Assembly: GCF_042408735.1 (NCBI RefSeq)
Contig: NZ_JBHOQV010000057.1
Coordinates: 1-64,000 of the forward strand
From: Thermogemmatispora sp042408735
GTDB lineage: Bacteria > Chloroflexota > Ktedonobacteria > Ktedonobacterales > Ktedonobacteraceae
Direction: 5' to 3'
DNA length: 64,000 nt
Below are positions 25,774 to 34,861 of the stretch, piece by piece. The position numbers were made by a program, and so were the translations under genes. Every line of letters begins with the position of its first letter. Within the stretch, counting starts at the first letter, position 1. The notes beneath the pieces were generated by a model. That model made no database searches, was not told the DNA's origin, and worked only from the letters and a program-made list of their open reading frames with translations.

Positions 25774-27783
25774 ATGAAGAGGGGAATGCATCGTGTGAAA
25801 CAACGCTCAGCCAGGCAGCAGGAGAGTAACTTAGAGCAGCAACAGCGGGAGCTGCTCCGCCACATTATTGATATCGGTGCCTCATTACGCCTGGGAATGG
25901 ATACCGATACGCTGCTCCAGCGCGTATCGGAAGCTGCCTGTAAGGCGCTGCGTTTTCGCTATTCAGCGCTCTACCTCAACAACGGGGCTGGTTTTTTTGA
26001 AGCGAGAGCCTCGGCGGGCCTCTCGCCGGAGCAGCATCGTTACCTGATCGAGCATCCCCTACCCGAGGAGGCGGTCAACAAGCTGACCTGTGAGCGCTAT
26101 CGCATCGGCAACTCCTACTTTATCCCCAAAGGCGACCCCATTTGGCGGGATGCCACCCTGGCCAGCTTCTTCATCATCGTCGATGACCAGGTTGAGCCGG
26201 TGCCTCTGGACTCCACACCCCTGAGCGAGCCGGACCTCGGCCCCGAATGGCACGTTGAAGACCTGCTGATCGTGCCCCTGCGCGGCGCCGATAACTCTCT
26301 GCTCGGCTTTCTCACCCCAGACTCACCCCTCAGCGGCCTGCGCCCAACGCTGGAGATTCTGGAACTGTTCGAATTATTTGCCAACCAGGCAGCGATTGTT
26401 ATCGAGGGCACACGGCTCTACGAGGAGCTGAAGCGACACAGCGAAGAGCGGGCAGCTCTGGTCAAGATCGGTAGAGCGCTCTCGGCTCCCGAGGATCCTG
26501 GGGACTTGCAGAGCATCTACCAGACCATCTATGAGCAGGTCGCGCCCATGATGCCCGTCGATGCCTTTTATATTGCCCGCTATGTCTGCGACGCAGAGGG
26601 CGAGAAGCTGGTAATGGAGTTCCTTATCGATGATGGGGTCAAGTATCCAGCGGTCGAGTTCGGCCTCATTTTGCCGCAGACACACGATATCCTCTTCCAC
26701 GAGCCTGTAGGGCTTCTCTTAACGACAAGCCGCGAGTTCCTTGAATTTGCCGGTCTGGCAGCCGGCGATCAGGGAGCGAATCTCCTCGGTAGTAACCGGG
26801 CGGCGGAATCGATCCTCTTTGTGCCGCTGCGCTACGGAGAAAAAGTCTTGGGGCTGCTCTCTGTCCAGTCCTATCGCCCGCATGCCTACACGCAGCGGCA
26901 CCTGGAGCTTTTGAAAGAAATTGGTATCCAGGCCGCCATCGCCATGAACAATGCGCAGCTCTATACGGAACTGCGCGAAGCTCTCAAGCAAGCGCAGGAA
27001 TCAGAGCGTCTCAAGAATCATTTCCTCATGACCGCCTCACATGAGCTGCGCACGCCGCTCACAGCTATTCAGGGATATCTGGAACTGCTTGGAGATTTTG
27101 GGGAATCCCTCGACGAAGAGGCCAAGGCGCGCTTCATCAGCAACGCGCGCCGGGCCTGCGAAGAGCTAGTCCTGCTGCTTGGCAACGTAATGGACGCCAG
27201 TCGCATCGACCAGGATCGAGTCATGCTCAAGATGGAGCCGGTGCAAGTTATTCGCCCCGTCATGCTTATCCTGGAGATTCTGGAACCGATCCTGGTGCGT
27301 GAGGAGCGCAGCATGCACATCGAGGTTCCCGAGGACCTGCAGGTGTGGGCTGACGATCTGCGGCTGCGTCAGATCCTCCTCAACATTGTGGGCAACGCCC
27401 TCAAATACACTCCAGCGGGATCGCCCGTTGCCATCAGTGCGCGACGTCTCAGCTGGGAAGAACTCTGCAGTCTCCCCTCATTGGCGAGCCAGCACCGCCC
27501 GGCCAGGCCGCCCTCGGATGGCTTCGCCCTGATTGCGGTGCGAGATTGGGGACCAGGGATCTCGCGAGCAGATCAGGCGCGCCTCTTTACCAGGTTTATG
27601 CGCCTACCCAACGCTCTCAACAGCATGCAGCGCGGTGCAGGGTTAGGGCTATATCTCTGTCGCCAGCTCACCGAGGCGATGGGTGGCTCGATCTGGATGG
27701 AGAGCGAAGGTATTCCTGGCGAAGGCTCGACCTTCTACATCGCGCTGCCGCTCTATTCTGAGGAACAGCATCACAAGGAGTGA
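25774..27783 (+). CDS. Soluble GAF-domain sensor histidine kinase
   Basis: 669 residues with no membrane span. A short coiled coil leads into two GAF domains (about residues 25-215 and 230-400; the second ends LRYGEKVLGLLSVQSYRPHAYTQ). The HisKA H-box SHELRTPLTAIQGY follows with His near 425, then HATPase boxes NALKYTPAG, RDWGPGISRAD and GAGLGLYLCRQLTEAMGG. It should autophosphorylate in response to a ligand bound by GAF; no regulator is adjacent. Starts at 25774, 25786 and GTG 25795 are all possible. A PHP phosphoesterase gene follows after seven bases and is probably co-transcribed. Confidence 0.9.
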   Translation: MKRGMHRVKQRSARQQESNLEQQQRELLRHIIDIGASLRLGMDTDTLLQRVSEAACKALRFRYSALYLNNGAGFFEARASAGLSPEQHRYLIEHPLPEEAVNKLTCERYRIGNSYFIPKGDPIWRDATLASFFIIVDDQVEPVPLDSTPLSEPDLGPEWHVEDLLIVPLRGADNSLLGFLTPDSPLSGLRPTLEILELFELFANQAAIVIEGTRLYEELKRHSEERAALVKIGRALSAPEDPGDLQSIYQTIYEQVAPMMPVDAFYIARYVCDAEGEKLVMEFLIDDGVKYPAVEFGLILPQTHDILFHEPVGLLLTTSREFLEFAGLAAGDQGANLLGSNRAAESILFVPLRYGEKVLGLLSVQSYRPHAYTQRHLELLKEIGIQAAIAMNNAQLYTELREALKQAQESERLKNHFLMTASHELRTPLTAIQGYLELLGDFGESLDEEAKARFISNARRACEELVLLLGNVMDASRIDQDRVMLKMEPVQVIRPVMLILEILEPILVREERSMHIEVPEDLQVWADDLRLRQILLNIVGNALKYTPAGSPVAISARRLSWEELCSLPSLASQHRPARPPSDGFALIAVRDWGPGISRADQARLFTRFMRLPNALNSMQRGAGLGLYLCRQLTEAMGGSIWMESEGIPGEGSTFYIALPLYSEEQHHKE

Positions 27784-27790
27784 GTTGTAG

Positions 27791-28651
27791 GTGACGAAGG
27801 ATCTCTCATTTGCGACAGCCAATGATCACAAGACGAGCTCAGCCAGCACCATAGCTTTGATGACTGCGGCTGGATACAGTCGTGCAGATATTCACATGCA
27901 TACTAACCTCGGCGACGGCTGGGCCAGCCCGGCTCAGGTCATCAAGGAGGCGCGACGCCGCGGTCTGCGCCTCATCGCCATCACTGATCACGACCATCTT
28001 GAGGGGGCCTGGCGTGTGGCCGAGCTGCTTGCCAGGGAGCAGGCCCTGGGCCCAGATGGTGATGGCCGCGAGGAAGCGGCACCGCTCGAGCTGGTGATCG
28101 GAGTCGAGGTCACCACGCGCGATGGCCATCTCCTGGGCCTCTTTGTCGAGAAGGCCCCTCGCGCCCAGCGACCGGTGGAGGAGGCTATCGACGAGATCAA
28201 AGCTCAGGGAGGACTGGTCATTGTGCCTCATCCCTTTGGGCGCCTGGTGCCAAGTCTAAGCCGGGCCAGAATTGAAGGCTTGCTCAACAAGGGCTACTGC
28301 ATCGATGCCCTCGAGATGTACAATCCCTCGCCTGCCAATGCCTCGCAGCGCCACATGGTGCGCCTGGCTAACCAGGAGTGGCAGCTTGCCGAAGTGGGTG
28401 GAAGCGATGCCCATTTCTGGCAGCATATCGGTGTCGCCTATACCCTCTTCCCCGGACAAAGCGCCCAGGAGCTGCGCCAGGCCATTCTCCAGCGCCAGGC
28501 CACACCCGGTGGCCAGGAGGTGCCGACGCCCCGTCTGCCCCTGGGGGTCTACGTCGCGCAGTGTGCCTGGAGCTGGCTGGTTGATCCTCCACGGCGCGCC
28601 TGGCGTGCGCGTCGCAATCACCATCATCAGCGTGGGGTCGTGGTACGCTAG
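27791..28651 (+). CDS. PHP-domain metal-dependent phosphoesterase
   Basis: 286 residues. The PHP metal-binding motifs appear in order: ADIHMHT (motif I), ITDHDHLEG (II), GVEVTTRDG with IVPHPFG (III), and EVGGSDAHF (IV). The family hydrolyses phosphoesters with a trinuclear metal centre; some members are 5'-3' exonucleases or 3',5'-nucleotide bisphosphate phosphatases, but a substrate cannot be assigned. The start is GTG 27791 with AAGGAG about nine bases upstream, overlapping the end of the kinase gene. About 20 residues precede the catalytic barrel. The C-terminal tail is basic and His/Arg-rich. Confidence 0.87.
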   Translation: MTKDLSFATANDHKTSSASTIALMTAAGYSRADIHMHTNLGDGWASPAQVIKEARRRGLRLIAITDHDHLEGAWRVAELLAREQALGPDGDGREEAAPLELVIGVEVTTRDGHLLGLFVEKAPRAQRPVEEAIDEIKAQGGLVIVPHPFGRLVPSLSRARIEGLLNKGYCIDALEMYNPSPANASQRHMVRLANQEWQLAEVGGSDAHFWQHIGVAYTLFPGQSAQELRQAILQRQATPGGQEVPTPRLPLGVYVAQCAWSWLVDPPRRAWRARRNHHHQRGVVVR

Positions 28652-28657
28652 TACAGT

Positions 28658-28712
28658 GGGGTGGTCTATAGGGATAGTCAACCACCCCCGGCTTCGGCCG
28701 GGGGCTTGTGGT
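28658..28712. repeat. Left-end hairpins of IscB element 2
   Basis: CCCCCGGC (28685-28692) and GCCGGGGG (28697-28704) form a perfect 8-bp stem capped by a TTCG tetraloop. An alternative 8-bp pairing joins GGGGTGGT (28658-28665) to ACCACCCC (28681-28688). It begins seven bases after the PHP gene stop and matches the left boundary of the third IscB element at 47.2 kb. Confidence 0.65.
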
Positions 28713-28838
28713 GAACAGGCCCGAGGGTGACCAGCCCAGGTTCGCAGGCTGGTTGCCTTGTGGAACTCCGGTCTGCTGGTCATCACACCCCTGGGGTGCC
28801 CGAGCCAGCTCCAGGCCCTGTGGCGGGCGATTCAATCG
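28713..28838 (+). ncRNA. Truncated omegaRNA region of IscB element 2
   Basis: Starting GAACAGGCCCG, this segment aligns by eye with the start of the noncoding region of element 3 (47257 onward), including the shared stretch CGAGCCAGCTCC / CGAGCCGGCTCC. It is then cut off by a deletion that joins it to the HNH part of the nuclease gene near 28840. Confidence 0.45.
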
Positions 28839-29561
28839 GCCACCAGTGCGCCTGCCAGGGAGGAGCTTCGGGAGACGCAGTGCTCAACATTGACCAGGTG
28901 ATCCCCACCCCAGCTCGCGAGGTGGTACCCACCGAGGGAACACCCTGGCGGTTGTCTGCTGGACGGGCAACGAGGCCAAGGGGAAGCGGATGCCGACAGA
29001 ATGGCTGGAGGATTGGAAGGTTCGAAGCGGCCGATTGATCGCCTCCGCAAGCCCCCTTTCTCTGAGCCATGCAGGCCTCTCAGGCCTCCTCGGCGAGAAG
29101 CGGCGGTGAACACGGTCCGGTGGGTGACCGTCGAGCGATCGATGCGGCTCGGCCTGCCGGTCGAGTTGCGATCGGGAGGCCGAGCGCAAGGCAATCGGAG
29201 CGAACAGAGCTACGCGAAGAAACACTGGATCGACGCGGTTTGTGCGGGCGAATTGGGAGAGGGTGTGCAGCTTGACCCGCAGAGGCGGATTGGGGCGAAG
29301 GGGCCTGGGACACGACGCCGGAGCGGGACGGACCAGGACGGGTTTCCCGTTCGGCCCGTGGTTGCCGCAACGTCGTGCATGAAATTCCGAGCGGGGAACC
29401 TTGTGCAGGCTCATATCCCGCGAGGGAAGGAGGCGGGTACGCGCGTTGGACGCCTTGCTATCCGCCATTGGCCGATTAGCAGGCTCAACGGGTTCTAAAT
29501 GTATCAAGAATACTTGAAGCTTTTGCTTAAATTTGACGAAGATGCGTATCGGATGGGATGA
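28839..29561 (+). pseudogene. IscB relic 2 (internally deleted, frameshifted)
   Basis: Only the HNH and C-terminal parts of IscB remain. GDAVLNIDQVIP near 28875-28910 corresponds to GDAVLNIDHVIP of relic 3, with the HNH His changed to Gln. A longer readable stretch at about 29095-29498 contains AAVNTVRWVTVERSMRLGLP, SGGRAQGNRSEQS, the RuvC-III region AKKHWIDAVCAG with its Asp retained, and RAGNLVQAHIPRGKEAG. The last codons (KLLLKFDEDAY, stop at 29559-29561) are in another frame. The PLMP, RuvC-I and bridge-helix regions are missing. Nucleotide identity to relic 3 is high around the HNH, so the two are one family. It cannot make a working nuclease. Confidence 0.8.
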
Positions 29562-29568
29562 CTTCGGC

Positions 29569-29610
29569 CTCCCCTCCCCACGGCTAAAGCCGGAGGCCCC
29601 CGACGCCGGG
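29569..29610. repeat. Right end of IscB element 2
   Basis: CCTCC...GGAGG enclosing GGCT/AGCC, followed by CCCCCGACGCC. The same block (CCTCCCCACGGC, then AGCCGGAGGCCCCCGACG) closes element 3 at 48904-48942. Confidence 0.65.
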
Positions 29611-30069
29611 AATGGTTGGGCGGGTGGATTGTCCGGGCGACCGAACCAGTATGGTATGGCGAAGCAGGTGCGGCGGTAGGTGGAGGCAGTCCTCGTGAAA
29701 ATGTCCTCGCCCGCTGGCTCTCGCCGCCTTGTCTGTCCGGAGCGGCCCGCCGTCGCGCCGCTCAAGGCGCTCAGGGAAGAGCGCCCATCGCCCACTCCCT
29801 TCTCTCCTCGCAAAGAAGGAACCTCCAGTCCCAGGCCGGTCCAGCTCATGGGTGGTTTCCCTGCTTGTCATCCCGCATCCCGGCCTACCAATCTGTCAGT
29901 GAAGCGGCTCTTCTGCGATCAGCCCCGGTTTCCGCTTCCGGAGGGCGAGCCGTTGGCTGGCCGCTGCTCTGGGAAAGATGAGTCACTCCTCAACCCGTTC
30001 AAGTAACATATAATAGAGGTTGATGAACGGCAAGCGGTAGCCGCTACCCTAGAAAGAGAGTAGGCCGTC
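29611..30069. other. Intergenic region, nothing recognised
   Basis: About 460 bases between IscB element 2 and the next gene. Reading frames here have no ribosome-binding site or family resemblance. A TATAAT at 30009-30014, without a -35 partner, probably belongs to the promoter of the gene at 30070. Confidence 0.4.
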
Positions 30070-30420
30070 ATGAACTTATACGAACAATTGCAAGTCATTC
30101 ATGAGCGCCTGAACAGCATCGGAGCCCATGAAGACAGTATTGCCCTGGTAGAGACGCTGCTCAAACGTGCTGAAGCCACCAAATATGACCGGACCCAGAT
30201 CTCTCAGATGCAAGTGTTAAAGCACATGCTGCGTATGCCAGCTGTGATCGATAACTACGACATCTATAATGACCTGCAAGAGCTAATGGGAGATCACTCC
30301 GAGGTTGAGCTGATGGCGCGCGAGGAGGCCGCCCCACCGGCATACGAAGATACGACGCGCCGTCCCAAACCGCGCTCCTACTACAAAGCGCGTAAGGCCA
30401 GGGAGAAGAAGAGCAGCTAG
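30070..30420 (+). CDS. Small conserved-looking hypothetical protein
   Basis: 116 residues, not recognised. Residues 1-75 are predicted helical with regular leucines (YEQLQVIHERLNSIG, DSIALVETLLKRAE) and the tail is basic and Lys/Arg-rich (RRPKPRSYYKARKAREKK), a pattern seen in small nucleic-acid or ribosome-associated proteins. There are no membrane spans or cysteines. A purine-rich site (GAAAGAGAG) precedes the ATG, and a TATAAT lies 56 bases upstream. Codon use resembles neighbouring genes, so I consider it real. Confidence 0.65.
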   Translation: MNLYEQLQVIHERLNSIGAHEDSIALVETLLKRAEATKYDRTQISQMQVLKHMLRMPAVIDNYDIYNDLQELMGDHSEVELMAREEAAPPAYEDTTRRPKPRSYYKARKAREKKSS

Positions 30421-30638
30421 ATCTCGGCCCAGGCTACTTCTCGTCTTGACTGGGCCTCGTGGGAGGAGGACTGTCAGCCGCCGCCTGCCAGGAAGGGGCC
30501 TGCTGGGCCGAGGAGGCAGGCCAGGTTCCCAATTCAAGCCAGAGGGTTACCGGCTCCATCTGCTTGTTTCCAGGCAAGGGACTGGCTTGGCCAGATGCTG
30601 GCAGACAGACATCCGAGCCAGACCTTGGCGCCAGGCGT

Positions 30639-31403
30639 TTACGCTTCTGCTGGGGGAAGATGGCCTTGCCCCTCTGAAGTGGGCCTGTCTGACAGAAGCC
30701 GCTGTTTGAGTCGTTGGAGCTGTCGCTCGATTTGCCGGTCCTGATCGAGCAGAGCCAGCTCCTGATCAAAGGGGTCGCTGCCAGCGGGCAGCAGAGGAGG
30801 AGAGAGCGGACTATCGAGCGCGCCCTGTTCGAACAAGGAATGGAGGGCGCTGGCGCGGGCCTCCGCCGTTAGGATCTTCTCGTGCGCGCGCTCGAGGGCA
30901 AGCCGCATTTCCAGCATCTCTGCGTTCAGCCCGGCGAGCGTCTCCTCGATGCGGGCCTGAGCCTGAGCGGCACTGTAACGGGCCTTCAAGACCTCCTTCT
31001 GCGTGCGGAAGCTCTCAACGCGCAAGCGCAGCTGCTGCTCCAGCTCAATCAGCTGCTCCTTTTGAGCGCGTACCTGTCCAAGCTGTTGCTCATAGCTGTT
31101 GAGCTGGGCAAGCAGCAGCTCGCGACGCTGTAGAGCCAGGCGTGCCAGGTCTTCACGATTGGCGCGCAGGGCAGAGAAAGCCTGTTGCTCGTAGCGCTCG
31201 GCCCGGCGCAGCAGCTCCCCCTGTTGCAGTTCCAGGCGTCGCTCGCTGGTTGCCACATCGGCAACGGCGCGCCGGAGCTGCTGAAGCTGCTCTACTTGTT
31301 TCTGATAAGAATAATCCAGCACCTGTGCCGGATCCTCCGCTCGCTCAAGGGCCGCCTTACTGCGGATGCGCAACAGCAAGGCCAGACGTGAAAGCAAGCC
31401 CAT
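30639..31403 (-). CDS. PspA/IM30-family coiled-coil protein
   Basis: 254 residues, almost entirely helical with long heptad stretches. The N-terminus MGLLSRLALLLRIRSKAALERAEDPAQVLDY matches the amphipathic helix and PE/DP motif of PspA/Vipp1 proteins, which oligomerise on membranes and respond to envelope stress. The C-terminal 45 residues are Pro/Gly-richer. Start ATG 31403 has AGGAGG six bases upstream. No PspF/PspB/PspC homologue is adjacent. It reads away from tRNA-Gly. Confidence 0.82.
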   Translation of the reverse strand: MGLLSRLALLLRIRSKAALERAEDPAQVLDYSYQKQVEQLQQLRRAVADVATSERRLELQQGELLRRAERYEQQAFSALRANREDLARLALQRRELLLAQLNSYEQQLGQVRAQKEQLIELEQQLRLRVESFRTQKEVLKARYSAAQAQARIEETLAGLNAEMLEMRLALERAHEKILTAEARASALHSLFEQGALDSPLSPPLLPAGSDPFDQELALLDQDRQIERQLQRLKQRLLSDRPTSEGQGHLPPAEA

Positions 31404-31672
31404 GACTGCCTCCTCTCGGGCGTTTGGCCGAAGGAACCTTCCTTCTGCCTGGCCGCCCGCTCAGCGCTCTCTTGGTCCCGCTCTTCTCCTGCTTGCTGGC
31501 TACCTTCTGCCTCGTCTCTCGTTGCCCTACCCTGGACCCCCAATCGAATCGGGATCGATCGCGATGCTTCTGCCCAATCCCGAAGAGACCGCTCGTTGAC
31601 ATGATATCACAAAGCGGGTCGCTGGCTTCCAGCGATCTGGAAGCAGTGCCAGCAGATTCCCTCTCTCCCCTC

Positions 31673-31701
31673 TTGACATTTGTGGCAGAGGGGGCTATAA
31701 T
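31673..31701 (+). promoter_or_regulatory. Consensus promoter of tRNA-Gly
   Basis: TTGACA (31673-31678) and TATAAT (31696-31701) are separated by 17 bases and lie 21 bases before the tRNA 5' end: a perfect housekeeping-sigma promoter. Confidence 0.92.
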
Positions 31702-31722
31702 AAATGCCGTCAAGAGTGAAAC

Positions 31723-31797
31723 GCGGGCTTGGTGTAGCGGTAACATGCAACTTTCCCAAAGTTGAGATCACGGGTTCAAATCCCGTAGCCCGCTCCA
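31723..31797 (+). tRNA. tRNA-Gly (anticodon CCC)
   Basis: A complete cloverleaf: acceptor GCGGGCT/AGCCCGC, anticodon stem GCAAC/GTTG-side with loop TTCCCAA (anticodon CCC), T arm ACGGG-TTCAAAT-CCCGT. Unlike the tRNA-Thr in this window, CCA is encoded (31795-31797). It is flanked by a consensus promoter and a strong terminator, so it is a monocistronic tRNA gene. Confidence 0.96.
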
Positions 31798-31808
31798 GTA
31801 CAAGCCAG

Positions 31809-31840
31809 AACGCCCTGCACATGCAGGGCGTTCTTTCTTT
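31809..31840 (+). terminator. Intrinsic terminator after tRNA-Gly
   Basis: AACGCCCTGC (31809-31818) pairs perfectly with GCAGGGCGTT (31823-31832) around a four-base loop, followed by a T-rich tail. It begins 12 bases after the tRNA. Confidence 0.88.
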
Positions 31841-31937
31841 GTTGTGCTCTCCGGCGGGCAGCCCCAGTCTTCATCGGCCTTGCTTGCCGCCGGAGGGGGC
31901 CATTCCCCCGCCTGGATGGAGCTGATGGGCCTGTTCC

Positions 31938-33314
31938 TCACCTGGCTACGTGCTCGCTCGCCGTCGTTGGCTGACGGCGCTCTTCCAGGCTTCGCTGCAT
32001 CCGCCGCATATCGCCCGCCACCGTGCGCAGGCCCACCAGACAGACCAGGCCAGCCAGCAGCAAAGCGCTAGGAGCAGTGCTCAGCAAAGCCAGGTGGAGG
32101 GAACTTTGCTCCTTCAGCAGACCGATCACTGCGGGAGCCGAGGCATCGCCGAGCAGATGAGCAAGCAGCAGAGCGAGGCCCAGCGCCGTAGCCCGCACCT
32201 CCGGCAGCACCACATCCTGGATCACCGCGTTCAAAGGGCCGGTACAGAAATTGAGGGCCACACCGGCCACGAAAAGGGTCACTACGAAGAGCGCTAGCTG
32301 ATGGAAGAGGAGAGCCAGCAGGGCCAGTGGGGCCCCGATCAGAAAGCCAAGCGTTGCCACCAGTAAACGGCCCTGGGCGAAACGGCGCTGAGCGCGATCG
32401 GCCAGTAGGCCGCCAAGGACCGTACCGATGAGTCCGCTCCCAACCAGGAGGGCACCCGCCAGCAGGCCGGCCTGACTCAACGTCAGGTGAAAGTCCAGAA
32501 ACAGGTATGTTGGCAACCAGGCCGAGGTACCGCCAATGGTGAAGAAGCTACAGATGAGGGCCCCGAGCAGGACCCAGTAGGTAGGAATGCGCAGGATAGC
32601 TCGAGCCTGGCGCCAAAAATCGCCGCTCAGGCTGGCATGGCCCTCGGCCATCAGCGTCGAGGCGGCGGCCTGGCCCTCCTCCTGAGCCTCATCCTCCTCG
32701 AAGGAGCCTCGCGCTGGTTCATACAGGCGCCAGGCCAGAAAAGCTGCCACTAGTCCCGGCAGTCCAACTACATAGAAAGCCCAACGCCAGCCAAGCGTAT
32801 CGGCGATCAAACCGCCGATGACAAAGCCCAGGGCCGAACCAATCAGGGTTGCCGCCGCCCAATAGGACAGCACGCGCCCACGTTGGGCACGGGGGAAATA
32901 GTCGCCCAGCAGCGAGAGCGACGCGGGCGCATAGCCGGCCTCACCGATGCCGAGAACCGAGCGCGTTATGAAGAGCTGGACAAAGTTGCGGGTCAGCCCA
33001 GTAATGGCCGTAGCCAGACTCCAGAGACCAACGCAGAGGCTGACAATGTTCTTGCGCAGGGTACGGTCGGCCCAGATCCCCAACGGCAGGGTTGTCAATC
33101 CATAGACCAGCAAGAAGGCTGAATTCAGCAGACCGGCCTCGAAGTCGCTGATCTGCAGGTCGTGCTGGACGTGTGGAAGAATGGCCGGCAGGATGTAGCG
33201 ATCCGCATAATTGAGCATGTTAATGACTAACAAGACTGCCAGAGCAAAGCGGGCCTCGGCGCGCGTAGGCCGCCGTAGGCGCTGACCTTTAGAGGCCGGG
33301 GTGACGGCGGTCAT
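31938..33314 (-). CDS. MFS transporter
   Basis: 458 residues with twelve membrane spans in two halves. The loop 2-3 signature GIWADRTLRKN and the MLNYADRYILPAILPHVQHDL start resemble the spinster/organic-anion branch of the major facilitator superfamily; RSVLGIGEAGYAPASLSLLGDYFPRAQRG is typical of that branch. The central cytoplasmic loop (about residues 195-230) is acidic. Substrate unknown, perhaps an organic acid or lipid-like molecule. Start ATG 33314 has AAAGGAG about 11 bases upstream; the frame extends to 33392 without support. Confidence 0.88.
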   Translation of the reverse strand: MTAVTPASKGQRLRRPTRAEARFALAVLLVINMLNYADRYILPAILPHVQHDLQISDFEAGLLNSAFLLVYGLTTLPLGIWADRTLRKNIVSLCVGLWSLATAITGLTRNFVQLFITRSVLGIGEAGYAPASLSLLGDYFPRAQRGRVLSYWAAATLIGSALGFVIGGLIADTLGWRWAFYVVGLPGLVAAFLAWRLYEPARGSFEEDEAQEEGQAAASTLMAEGHASLSGDFWRQARAILRIPTYWVLLGALICSFFTIGGTSAWLPTYLFLDFHLTLSQAGLLAGALLVGSGLIGTVLGGLLADRAQRRFAQGRLLVATLGFLIGAPLALLALLFHQLALFVVTLFVAGVALNFCTGPLNAVIQDVVLPEVRATALGLALLLAHLLGDASAPAVIGLLKEQSSLHLALLSTAPSALLLAGLVCLVGLRTVAGDMRRMQRSLEERRQPTTASEHVAR

Positions 33315-33957
33315 GTATCGATAAACTCCTTTCCTCTTGAGAGCGGAAGTTGCTAGAGCAAGGATACTCGGCTCGGTTGATTGGGCCTGCACTGGAATGG
33401 CTCGCTAAGGCGGCGAACGGTCCCGCCAGAGGTCAAAAAAGAAAGAACGAAGAGATGACGGGACAGAAAGGCGGCTCCCCCGCCGACTTGCTCAGACGCT
33501 CTGACCTGACGTTCGCTGCTGTTTCCCCTTGGCGAAGACCACTCTGGCGAAAAGGCGAGAGGCTGACGAGCGGGGGCGAGGACAGACTCTGACCGGTCGA
33601 CCTGCTCGCGCTCGCTCTCGTCTCGCGCCAAAGAAGGCCATTCGCTTAGATGATACGTTGCCAGGCCAACTTTGTTGCAGCCCAATCTGGATGACCGCTT
33701 CAGGCCAGCTCGGGCTGGCAGTTGCAACCCTGGCGATCACCCACTCGTCTTATGGATGAAGTAAGCAGGGCACATAACGATCTGATTTGGAACACGTGGG
33801 TGACTGTTTCGCCATCGATTAGCAAGAGCTGCTTCTGTTGTATACTCTTCAGCAAGAGCAGAAGTGCAAGGCGGGAAGTCATCGCCTCGGTGGGGAGCAG
33901 TGACCATCCGACTGACTGGCTGACTGGCATGGTTTGGTCTGAGCAGAAAGGAACGAC
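33315..33957. other. Divergent intergenic region
   Basis: About 640 bases between two divergent genes (MFS and DedA). The first part is GC-rich with no gene. From about 33760 to 33860 it becomes AT-richer and contains a TATACT near 33840, a candidate -10 for the DedA gene without a clear -35. No recognisable operator or riboswitch. Confidence 0.4.
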
Positions 33958-34650
33958 ATGCTAGAAACACTGATCCAGTTCTTGATAGACCATATTCTTT
34001 TTAAAGCTCATCCAATAGCTATTTATGGTATAGTTGCCCTTTTTCTTTTCCTGGAAAGCTGTGGAATTCCAGTAATTAACAGTACCCTGCTGCTGCTCAC
34101 GGGGGCGCTGGTAACACTTGGCCATCTGCACTTCTGGCCGTTGGCAGGAGCGGCCTTGCTTGGAAGCTGTGCCGGGGCTTGCCTGGCCTACTGGATTGGA
34201 GAACGGGGAGGGCGTCCGGCCCTGGTTCGCCTGATGAAGTTGCTGCGTATTGACGAGAGCAAGGCGAGTGTTGCTGAGGGGTGGTTTCAGCATGCCGGGG
34301 CCTGGATGATCTTCCTCTCGCGCATCACCCCTTACGTTCGTCCTTTTGCCTGTTTTCTGGGGGGCATGTCACGTCTGTCCTATCAACGCTTCCTGCCGGC
34401 CATGTTCCTGGGCTCCTTGCTCTGGTGCGTAGCCATCATTCGGATCGGTATGGTCCTGGGGAAGCATTGGCGGTGGGGTGTAGGGCTGATCCAGCAGTAC
34501 ACGCTGCCAGCCTGTCTGATTCTGCTGGCTCTGATGGTCTGCTCATTTGGCATTAGTCGTCTCCTGCAAAGCCGGCTCAAGAGGCGTTTCTTGCAGGAAA
34601 GCTCGCAAAGAGAAGAAGAGGAAGAACGCCAGCTACTCAAGGTCCAATAA
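33958..34650 (+). CDS. DedA-family membrane protein
   Basis: 230 residues. The family (SNARE-associated Golgi fold) includes lipid scramblases and transporters for undecaprenyl phosphate and phosphatidylethanolamine. Visible are ALFLFLESCGIPVINSTLLLLTGAL, AYWIGERGG, and the conserved FLSRITPYVRPFACFLGGMSRLSYQRFLPAMFLGSLLWC with its key Arg and Gly residues. The C-terminal tail is charged and Glu-rich. ATG 33958 has AAAGGAAC just upstream. Monocistronic, convergent with serA. Confidence 0.9.
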   Translation: MLETLIQFLIDHILFKAHPIAIYGIVALFLFLESCGIPVINSTLLLLTGALVTLGHLHFWPLAGAALLGSCAGACLAYWIGERGGRPALVRLMKLLRIDESKASVAEGWFQHAGAWMIFLSRITPYVRPFACFLGGMSRLSYQRFLPAMFLGSLLWCVAIIRIGMVLGKHWRWGVGLIQQYTLPACLILLALMVCSFGISRLLQSRLKRRFLQESSQREEEEERQLLKVQ

Positions 34651-34688
34651 GGGACCGAAAGCGCAGCCGATGCTGGCGGAGAAGGCAA

Positions 34689-34737
34689 GGCAGTCCCTTC
34701 CAGGGCTGCGGCCTGGTCGGAGCCGGAGGGGACTGCC
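34689..34737. repeat. 13-bp inverted repeat between convergent genes
   Basis: GGCAGTCCCTTCC (34689-34701) pairs with GGAGGGGACTGCC (34725-34737) with a single G-U wobble. It lies between the ends of the DedA and serA genes. There is no T-run on either strand; it could block transcription from both sides. Confidence 0.55.
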
Positions 34738-34861
34738 CCATGGCAGGGCGGCAGTTGCAAGCGCGAGGCCGTTGCCACTGCGAGCCTGGGCCTGGTTCTG
34801 GCCCAGGCTGCTCGAATGCCCGAATGCCCAAAGCGAGCGCGGTCCTCGTTGGAGAGGAGCC

